Of a stretch of DNA of 64,000 bases, positions 57,001 to 64,000 are shown in pieces (position 1 is the first letter of the stretch; each line of letters begins with the position of its first letter). A model generated the notes under the pieces. That model did not search any database, was not told where the DNA came from, and saw only the letters and a list, made by a program, of their open reading frames with translations. The DNA is from Agapetus fuscipes. Its lineage: Eukaryota > Arthropoda > Insecta > Trichoptera > Glossosomatidae. The DNA lies in the NCBI GenBank assembly GCA_951799405.1, contig OX637332.1:30542832-30606831 (forward strand), in the 5' to 3' direction. Position numbers and translations under genes: made by a program.

Positions 57001-57247
57001 TATTAATACACCAATTATTAACACAAGACATCCTTCTCTATTCCATACTAATATACATTCAACAAATTATCTTCAAAATACCTACATCACCCGCACCTGC
57101 TCTTTATTAAATACCTTACACTCTTTTGACTTTTTCCACAACTTTAATGTAATCGCCTTTAAAAAAATGTTTTTCTCTGTTCCGCCTATGGCTACTGTCA
57201 CTTCGCTCGATGCTCAAAGTTTAAAGTCCATCAGTCCTGCTACTTAA
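54050..57247 (+). pseudogene. LINE ORF2 (endonuclease and reverse transcriptase), broken by an insertion
   Basis: The endonuclease half is open from 54050 to about 55430: SIYYQNVRGLRTKINEIYSN, ICLTETWL, DIFIVLGDFNLPN, and the SDHI/HHVPL region. The reverse transcriptase half is open in the same frame from about 55625 to 57247: GRKSAGADKIHP, NYRPISKLSVFSKIFEKIVY, DLSKAFDKIDHNTLL, SGVPQGSHLGPLFFVIFIND, LLIYADDAKIF (catalytic YADD) and the C-terminal RxxLEYASIIW...SVQRKL region. The only visible lesion is an inverted L2-like fragment between them, which brings in a TAA at 55517. Confidence 0.88.
55430..55620 (-). mobile_element. L2-like LINE 3' fragment inserted in ORF2
   Basis: On the minus strand it encodes WNRLPPGVKNSKSVGVFRGA, then LKAHLFRKSYP-stop, the L2-type RT C-terminus. 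The 3' UTR GAGGGCCCTTGAGGTGTGAC is the same module that ends several SINE-C copies. It ends in an AAT repeat. Confidence 0.82.
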
Positions 57248-57546
57248 AATTCTTTATACTTATATTAACTATTGATTTGCATTATTTGTTTTATTTTTTT
57301 ATTAAATATTTCTCGAATTTGTACCTACTTGTATTATACATCTTTTTACTTATATTAATTGTTGTTTTACATTGTTTTTTTCTTAAGTATTTTTTGTATT
57401 TGTAATATGTTTGTAATTACTTATTAATATTAATTTCGAATATTTCATATTTTGGTTTTTTTCTGTTATCACATTTGTATTTATAATCTTATAACTTAAT
57501 GTATCAAAACTGTTTTGAAATAAAATTTATAAAAAAAAAAAAAAAA

Positions 57547-57778
57547 AAAGATATGTAACATTGGGGATTCACATTACATGCATTGTCACAAGCAGGCACG
57601 AATAAGTTCGCGCTTGAGCATGCCGCATATGAGCCTACAACATAAAAAACAAATCTCAAATGGACATACACCCTGCAACTCCTGCCGACCTATACTGAAA
57701 CAGGGTTGACATTGGCAAAGTGAACCATTTTCTACAGCATGGGTGGTCAGCCGCATACCAACCTATAAGTCAAGGAAT
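57547..57778 (-). mobile_element. LINE-A 3' tail, main part (host of the 4.6 kb LINE)
   Basis: Resumes at AAAGATATGTAACATTGG and runs to AAGTCAAGGA. Confidence 0.87.
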
Positions 57779-58009
57779 ATTGTATTACATGGTTATTTCG
57801 ATTTACGTAATCGAGGTGAGATTCCAGCGATGCTTTTAATACTCGGCGTACTGGCCACATGGCTTTGAATACCTATCGCTGCCCCAGCGCTTGTTTGGCT
57901 TATCTACTATTTGATTCAAATATGACCTTTCAATGCAATGGTCTGAACAATCACATTCTACACTATCTGAACTAAGAAATAAACGTACAACACGATAATG
58001 TTAGAGTTG

Positions 58010-58345
58010 TTTTAAATATTTTACTGTAACTGTAACTCTGTCTCCATTCCGCTTAGGGCGGCCAAAGCGTCTGCAAATTTGTCTTCATTTTTTCCAATCA
58101 TTGCACACCTCTTTGAATTCATTCCTATCATCACCATTTCCATTCATTTCCTTCTCAGATTGCATTCGCTTTGTATATGCCATTCTATCACAATTTCACC
58201 AATCTAATCGAGCCATACTTTTCTCGGTCTTTCCATTCCTCTTTTCCCTTTCACATTTCCTCTGTATATACACTTGAAAGTCCTTCATAATCTATTTTTT
58301 CCACATATCCAAACCATCTCATCACATTCTTTTGTACCTTTAAAA
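58010..58345 (-). pseudogene. LINE RT C-terminal remnant
   Basis: On the minus strand: VMRWFGYVEKIDYEGLSSVY-like reading, then stops, then the 'CTTTGGCCGCCCTAAGCGG' segment. A shorter relative is at 60950-61115. Confidence 0.65.
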
Positions 58346-58406
58346 TCAATTTTAAACTTACGTAAGACACATTTGTCCAGTACACATACAAACATTCTAT
58401 AATAAT

Positions 58407-58760
58407 CTATTATCTAAGTTCCAAAGATATATTGACATTCAAAATTCATATTAAATGCATGCCCACAAACAGACACATGTAATTTATTATATTATTTGTC
58501 ATTGCCTTTTTAGGCAAAAACTATTTGACATATTTAAAATAAAATAATAAAAAATTGAATTAAAACAGTATATTTATTTGATTGATTAGACACATGTAAG
58601 TTCGCTCTTACAAATGCTGAATGTGTACCTACCTACAATATAAAAACCCAATCACAAATGAACATAAGCCCTGCAACTCTTGCCGACCTTCCCTGAAACA
58701 GGGGTGACATTGGCAAATTGAACCATTTTTTACAGTATGGGTGGTCAGCCTCATATTTAC
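58407..58760 (-). mobile_element. LINE-A 3' tail split by a short retroposed unit
   Basis: Full tail with ATTATAG-type end, interrupted at 58483-58587. Confidence 0.83.
58483..58587 (+). mobile_element. Short retroposed unit, relative of 14170-14300
   Basis: 105 bases flanked by 12 bp AGACACATGTAA (58471-58482 and 58588-58599). Shares GCCTTTTTAGGC and 'CATATTTAAAATAAA' with the other copy but lacks the CUGAGGA segment. Confidence 0.75.
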
Positions 58761-58779
58761 CAATAATTAGGAATATATT

Positions 58780-59187
58780 TACCTTTAATGTACTAATTAC
58801 TATTTAATGTACTAAACTAACCTTACCTAACCTAACATTGCTCGTGCTAAATTACCTCTGATGGAGATAAGACAAACAAGCACCAAGGGGACGCTATGGC
58901 ATCACCGCGCGCCCGAAGCAACAACTCCTTATTCAGAAGGCTCCATACAAAACACCAGCCACATATCATAATATGCCGCTGTCGTATGTGTATGTGTGCG
59001 TACACAGTTTCATTGCCTAAAATATCGATTCACTCATCATTCGGCCGATGAAAATGGACAACGGATTTTCAAGTATCTAACGTAAGAAGTTAAGAAACTA
59101 AATTTCTAATTTACCAGAACACGGCTACATAGCCCGAATGAAGTGATTGTATCAATAAATTTCTATTGTAGGTATATATTGTCAATG
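58780..59187. other. Interval without recognised feature
   Basis: No gene or repeat recognised; includes ACCTTACCTAACCTAACA, a short simple repeat. Confidence 0.4.
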
Positions 59188-59300
59188 TTATGGCCGAGGG
59201 GGCCAAGTGGGCTGATCTTTCTAGCGTATGTGGAATAGAAAACCGTCGGTTCGATCCCCGCTTGGATCATTTGGCCATAACTTTGACCCTGGATCAACAG
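59188..59300 (+). mobile_element. SINE-E, class II tRNA-like head
   Basis: GGCCGAGGGGGCCAAGTGGG (box A region), long variable arm, box B CGGTTCGATCCCCGC, then TTTGGCCATAACTTTGACCC as in the other copies. It does not fold into a credible tRNA: acceptor ends do not pair. Confidence 0.6.
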
Positions 59301-59340
59301 ATGTTACTAGGTTACTATTAATTAATAATTCATTCTCATC

Positions 59341-59662
59341 TAATCTAATCTAAGTTGCAAAGATATGTAGGTAACATTGGGGATTCACATACATGCATTC
59401 TCACAAGCAGACACGTACAAGTACATGCCGCATGTGAACCTACAATATAAAAACCAAATCTCAAATGGACATACACCCTGCAACTCTTGCCGACCTTCCC
59501 TGAAACAGGGGTGACTTTAGAAAAGTGAACCATTTTTTACAGTATGGGTGGTCAGCCTCATACCAACCATTAAGTCAAGGAACAAGTACATTCTTCTCTT
59601 AAAAAATATTCTTCACTCTGCTATGTCCCAATAACACTTTTAGATAATCCATTTCAATGTAC
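59341..59662 (-). mobile_element. LINE-A internal-deletion derivative
   Basis: On the minus strand, RT-derived segment (59662-59585) joined to a full tail (59582-59341, ATTAG end) through AGAAGAATGTACTTG, the same joint as at 8985-9388. Confidence 0.75.
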
Positions 59663-59712
59663 CATTTTTTACAGTATGGGTGGTCAGCCTCATACCAACC
59701 TATAAGTCAAAA
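59663..59712 (-). mobile_element. LINE-A tail, 5' fragment
   Basis: Only the first 50 bases of the tail, abutting the derivative. Confidence 0.7.
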
Positions 59713-60364
59713 AACAGTCAACAATCAATACAATCAAAGGGAGGATGCCGTTTTCGCTGCCTGTTCATAAAAATTCCTTCAGTTTTGTAATTTTAAATAA
59801 AAAAGTAACCTATTTTAAGAAACTTCTTTATTAGTAATTTAAGTGATACCGAAAACTCAATTGCGTAGAAGTAAAACTGGCCCAAAAATATTTTAAAATG
59901 TCTTTGACACATTTCTTGTGACCTATCATTTCATAATAAAGAAGGTTTTTATTACGTCACTGATTTATTTAAATTACAAAATATATATAGGATTTTTTAT
60001 GGGAAGACCTCCCAAGACGTCATAGCTTACAGTCTGGATCGCAGGATATTTGGAATCGCTAAGGAAGAATAAGACCTAAGGAAGTAAGAAGGAGGTTTGT
60101 TCATGGATTATTTTTTAATTAGATTCTTCTTTTGGTCCCTTTTGTTTGTAGAAGAGGTTTTATCTAATGTTAACATTTTTTTCAGGAAATCTTGTCTACT
60201 AGGATCGAATCGACTAGACACAAGTACAAGTTTTGACAAAAAAAATAAGTTACAGATTTTTCTGACTTGTGAATGAAACTACAATAGAGGACTCACTCAA
60301 TTTGACATCAAACTAAAAATCTAACCTTTGCGAACGGATTCTTGAGTATAAAATGTAAAGTAAA
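59713..60364. other. AT-rich interval, nothing recognised
   Basis: No coding or repeat signal recognised. Confidence 0.4.
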
Positions 60365-60495
60365 GTCACCTCGATTGTGAAAATGGACAAAATTCATGTA
60401 AACTAATTAGCTCTCGATGAGTGCTGTCGTATATTCCATTAATTTTTAGATTTACGCAATCGAGGCGAAATTTACCCGATGTTTTATACTCGGGG
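60365..60495. mobile_element. Small inverted-repeat element
   Basis: CACCTCGATTGTGAAAATGG and TTTACGCAATCGAGGCGAAA are imperfect inverted ends; related to 57790-57850 and 52800-52890. Confidence 0.5.
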
Positions 60496-60949
60496 TACAC
60501 TACAATTTTGTCATAAACAGAAACATTCGATAATGACAATACGTGGTCTATCTTCCACCATTTATTTTAAATATTAGATTTAAAGGTTAACAAATGATAT
60601 TTCGTTCATTGTTATGGATATCTTATTCACTCTGAGATAGGTGTGGTCCACTCAGTAATAACATAGAGGAACAGCAACTAACTGACGATTACATACTATA
60701 GTACACATTGGTCTCAGCCCTATCAAACGTCGCAGTGGTGTAGTCATACGAAAAACGTTTTTACATGTCAAAATCTATGTTTTCTTGCTTTCTCCATTTT
60801 GTGTTTTGACACTCAGCTATAACACATGCCATAATGTCTAAAAATAATGCCTTTTTTCTTTAAAATTCGTCAAGATCACAAGATTTATAACGCGAGCGTA
60901 CTATATTCGGACTGGTTCGGGCATAGTGCGCACGCTGTAACTGTAGGTT

Positions 60950-61115
60950 TCCACTGTAACTGTATCTCTGTCTCCATTCCGCTAGGGGTGGCCAGAGCCT
61001 CTGCAGAGTTGCCTCCATTTATTCCTATCCTTACACACCTCTTTCGATTCATTCATATCCATTACCTTTTTCATGCATTTTCACTTTGTATATCTGCCAC
61101 CTTTCTAGAAACATT
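60950..61115 (-). pseudogene. LINE RT C-terminal remnant
   Basis: Short relative of 58010-58345, sharing 'CTGTCTCCATTCCGCTAGGG'. Confidence 0.55.
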
Positions 61116-61289
61116 TTTAAATTCACCCGAGTTTTTTTGTACACATGGAAATGCAACTGTGAAGTTCTTTGCTCTCATTTTCATAAGTAAGTTGAAACTG
61201 ATATAAAATGCCTATTTTAAATTAAATAATTTCTAGTACACAGATATTATAAGACAATGATGTGGTCTCCATTTCGCGGCTTATGATCT

Positions 61290-61531
61290 GTACCCTTAGT
61301 ACGAGTTACAAAACATGAGTAATGTAAAGTTTACGGCAATTATTAAAGAGTGATTTCCACAAAAATCTGCCGTTTTTGTTTGTTTCAACTTGATTTTTTT
61401 CATCACTGTAACTCTTTTGCTAAGACCATAAAGTGTAAGAAACAAAAACGGCAGATTTTGGGAGAAATCACTCTTTGATATTTTCCGTAAACTTTACTTT
61501 TCTCAAGTTTTGCAACTCGTACTAAGGGTAC
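61290..61531. mobile_element. Foldback MITE with GTACCCTTAGTACGAG ends
   Basis: Arms 61290-61375 and 61440-61531 are inverted, including AACAAAAACGGCAGATTTTG. The ends match those of 45742-45932; the interiors differ. Confidence 0.82.
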
Positions 61532-61732
61532 GGGAGGTATTTTTAGCACGAGAACGCTATCAATCTGTTGTTATATTGTCTTCATATTGAAGGTAATATT
61601 AATATTAATGTATGAATCATCGGTAGCATAAAATATTTAAAGAATCTATTGTTAAAATTGCCTACAGACAGATTCTCTGACGTTAACTTACTGACGATAA
61701 CTTGGTTAACAATATGGACCAGAAAAAAGGTG

Positions 61733-61850
61733 TAGGTTCAAATGCGGCATGTGAAGGCGCAATCTTATACGTATCTGCTTATGGGAATGCATGTAGTGTG
61801 AATCTGAAATGAAATATATATCTTTGCCGCTTAGATTATAGATAAGATGT
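61733..61850 (+). mobile_element. LINE-A 3' tail, distal half
   Basis: From TGTAGGTTCAAATGCGGCAT to an ATTATAG end. Confidence 0.8.
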
Positions 61851-62032
61851 TTACAGTCAATGGATCAACATGATTGGAGAATAAATGCAGGATGCGTGTC
61901 TTTTTATTTTACAATGTCTCAACACAAGAAGATGAAAATATATGTACTGTTACGTGTGTATGGGTTCGTGTGATTGTGTGCCTAGGCGCGTTGCTTACTG
62001 CGCATGTGTGTGTGTTCGATATTTCTGGTATC

Positions 62033-62281
62033 TATCTATAATCTATAATCTAAGTTGCAAGGATATATTCATTTAAAGCTCTCAGATGTATGCCCACAAA
62101 CCAACAAGTGTAGTTCGCGCTTACAAATGCTGAATGTGTACTTACAAATAAAATCCAAACCTCAAATGAACATAAGCCCCACAACTTTTGCCGACCTTCC
62201 CTGAAACAGGGGTGACATTGGCAAAGTGAACCATTTTTTACAGTATGGGTGGTCAGCCTCATACCAACCTATAAGTCAAGG
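62033..62281 (-). mobile_element. LINE-A 3' tail copy
   Basis: Full tail, ATTATAG end; one of the least diverged copies. Confidence 0.88.
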
Positions 62282-62319
62282 AATAAGAATAAGTCTGGTA
62301 TAATGTCGAAAAATGCACT

Positions 62320-62500
62320 ATGGAAGTAACTGGCTGGTTCTCGTATACGCGAGTACCAGCTCTGTCCCACATATAAATATGGGCGGCGGTTCTGCGAGAG
62401 ATCAGTGTTTGTTGAGTCACTGTCCCGCGAACACAATTACCAGAGCCGTCAGAGTAAACTGTATTATGTAACCTAAAAATACTGTAAAATACATAAAACC
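62320..62500 (+). promoter_or_regulatory. TATA-Inr promoter, possible LTR fragment
   Basis: TATAAAT at 62372-62378 and TCAGT at 62402-62406, the same 32-base spacing as at 24724-24758, within a GC-richer patch. No poly(A) signal nearby. On the strand opposite to the neighbouring exon. Confidence 0.3.
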
Positions 62501-62598
62501 GCAATTTAATTAAAAGTAACCCAAGCTTAATCATAACAATACGCATTGATTTTTGTTAGAATAGAAAGACGTGTTATTTTGGTAGACGGTTGCGGTAC

Positions 62599-62983
62599 CT
62601 TATCTGAAGCCGGCGACTGCCTCAGGTCCTCCCACGTCACAGATCCTCTGCGGCCCGGATCCCAAGAGTTGCGTCTGCTGTCCAGCGAATCGATGGAGAA
62701 CCGTCTAGAAGCCGAAACCTTCCTCAGCAAGCAGCCAACAGATCCACTGTTATCTCGGTTCCAGTCTCTCTTGGTTTGTGTTCCTCCGGCCGCTCCAAGT
62801 CCGCTCAAGCTGACCAAGGAGTCCCGACGAAGTGTGGACAGTGATCCGATGGAGTTTCTGTTGAGTCTGGTGGTGGAATCCCTTCTGGAGATGTCTCCTC
62901 CACGCAGGAGGCTTGGGAAGGCTGATGGATGCTCGATTTCACGTTGTGGTGGTGACGCTGGGATGCCGATGGAGTCGCGACGT
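62599..62983 (-). CDS. Arg/Ser-rich internal exon, unassigned
   Basis: The acceptor GGTTTCTTTCCACCAG is followed by an exon entering in phase 2; the donor is GATAAG/GTACCG (ends 62599, phase 0). 128 codons with repeated RRDS/RRxS motifs: GGDISRRDSTTRLNRNSIGS, STLRRDSLVSLSGLG, SASRRFSIDSLDSRRNSWDP, GRRGSVTWEDL. These look like clustered basophilic-kinase or 14-3-3 sites in a disordered region. No Met lies in frame, so it is internal. A weaker acceptor at 63037 would extend it by 17 codons. No family recognised; the phase-0 end fits the 24478 acceptor. Confidence 0.65.
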
Positions 62984-63219
62984 CTGGTGGAAAGAAACCA
63001 TGTCTTGGGATGACGTATGCGATGATCCAAGGAGAGCTGTTATGCGTCAGTGGTGTTAGATCCGTCCCCACAAAGCAGATTATTTGGTTTAATAAAACTA
63101 CGAACCGTTACACGCGATACCCCATATTAGTTACACAACTGAATTGATACAATGTCATTTGAATTAAAGTATGGTATGAACCACGCAGATTACTTTTTTG
63201 AATATTATTCCACACTGGA

Positions 63220-63292
63220 TTTTATGTTGTAAGTCCACATGCGGCATCTGCTGATGGGAATGCATCTAATATGAATCTTAATACTTAGATTA
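63220..63292 (+). mobile_element. LINE-A tail fragment
   Basis: Two short pieces of the distal half with internal deletions. Confidence 0.6.
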
Positions 63293-63299
63293 TTATTGC

Positions 63300-63788
63300 A
63301 ATATTTACAAAATTATTTCCAAAACTACCTTCGTATAGAGTTGACTAATATTCGTTTGACCATGTGTGAGAGAGTGGTCAGTTAGTTGGTGGGTACTAGG
63401 CACAAATACATACGCTGTTGCTACAACATTTTTGTACCGCTCCTTATAGAACCAGGCTGATAATGCCGCTCGCTAGTAAAACTCTATTCTGTTTATGTGG
63501 CTCGTGACACCATTTCCCTTATGTGGTGGTGCAAAAAAAATGGCTATAGCGATTCAAACTTTGCCATGTTGACAAAATCCGCCACGAGCAAAATGATCAT
63601 TAAATATTTTGCAATCCCGAAGCGTAAATAATGCGTGATTCGACCAGCAGTAGATAAGTGATTATCACCTGAGGCTACTGAATAGAAGGGACGTGTTTTG
63701 ATTAGTTAGTTTTCATTTGTTCCTTGATAGGTTTTGGAGCTGTCAACGGAATTACAAACATTCCGTTCATCCGGAGGCCCCTTTATAT
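63300..63788. other. Interval without recognised feature
   Basis: No gene or repeat recognised. Confidence 0.4.
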
Positions 63789-63789
63789 T

Positions 63790-64000
63790 CCTTGACTTAT
63801 AGGTGGGTATGAGGCTGACCACCCAGACTGTAAATAATGGTTCACTTTGCCAATGTCACGCCTGTTTTGAGGAAGGTCTGCAAGAGTTGCAGGGCTTATG
63901 TTCATTTAGATTGTAGGTCCACATGCGGCATGTGTGAGCGCAAAATTATGCGTGTCTGCTTGTGGGAATGCATTTAATATGAGTCTCAAATGATACATAT
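63790..64000 (+). mobile_element. LINE-A 3' tail copy, cut by right window edge
   Basis: Starts CCTTGACTTATAGGTGGGTA and is intact up to the edge at TGATACATAT, just short of its terminal repeats. Confidence 0.87.

Larger units (their letters stand above)
52960..57546 (+). mobile_element. Near full-length two-ORF LINE (PHD-type ORF1; CR1/Jockey group)
   Basis: 5' UTR of about 140 bases, ORF1 53097-54005, ORF2 54050-57247, 3' UTR with AATAAA at about 57520 and a poly(A) tail. AAAGAT lies on both sides (52954-52959 and 57547-57552), the likely target duplication. A PHD-finger ORF1 is known from several CR1/L2-group families, while a poly(A) tail is commoner in Jockey-type elements; I leave the clade open. 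Confidence 0.88.

Noticed and set aside
60847..61206. 119-codon plus-strand ORF
   Set aside because: Overlaps a LINE remnant in antisense; no conserved motif.
62546..63013. 155-codon plus-strand ORF
   Set aside because: Antisense of the Arg/Ser-rich exon, whose splice sites and motif repeats are on the minus strand.

Overview
This is about 64 kb of an AT-rich animal nuclear genome, most likely an insect. It has spliced genes with large introns, a very dense mix of LINEs, tRNA-derived SINEs and terminal-inverted-repeat elements, and no bacterial-style gene packing. I cannot assign the order from the sequence alone.

The only host gene I can identify lies on the minus strand. Six exons (24303-24478, 13158-13338, 11990-12133, 10653-10808, 8732-8951, 7312-7457) join in compatible phases into 340 codons plus a stop. 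They encode a seven-bladed WD40 propeller that I recognise as the C-terminal half of WDR47 (nemitin). The terminal exon is short and was found by following splice phase. Further upstream on the same strand, three more coding exons (38635-39075 or to 39290, 49957-50496, 62599-62983) encode Ser/Arg/Pro-rich, probably disordered protein. All three end in phase 0, matching the phase-0 acceptor at 24478. Two look like separate first exons. Whether they belong to the WDR47-like gene is inference.

The rest is a layered record of transposition. (1) LINE-A is a non-LTR element whose ~250 bp 3' tail occurs about 45 times in both orientations and ends in short tandem repeats of ATTAG, ATTATAG or ATTTAG. 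(2) SINE-C and SINE-B have tRNA-like pol III heads and often occur fused as a C-B dimer. SINE-C also occurs with two other 3' modules, one of them the 3' tail of an L2-like LINE. A third SINE (SINE-E) has a class II tRNA-like head. (3) A nearly complete 4.6 kb LINE with PHD-finger ORF1 and EN-RT ORF2 (52960-57546) sits inside a LINE-A tail; its ORF2 is broken by a small L2-like insertion. (4) A 2375 bp hAT transposon (14441-16815) and a 315 bp non-autonomous hAT (7977-8291) each have perfect 8 bp target duplications. (5) There are several foldback elements and MITEs.

The most unusual signal is a recurrent hammerhead-ribozyme-like structure at eight or more unrelated loci: CUGANGA (or a UUGANAA variant), one extra base, stem II, GAAA or GAUA, a self-complementary 4-6 base block, then a strand complementary to the 5' flank. 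Two of these units are bounded by 11-14 bp target duplications and so look retroposed. They resemble the minimal hammerheads known from Penelope-like elements and retrozymes, but the one-base deviation is shared by all of them.
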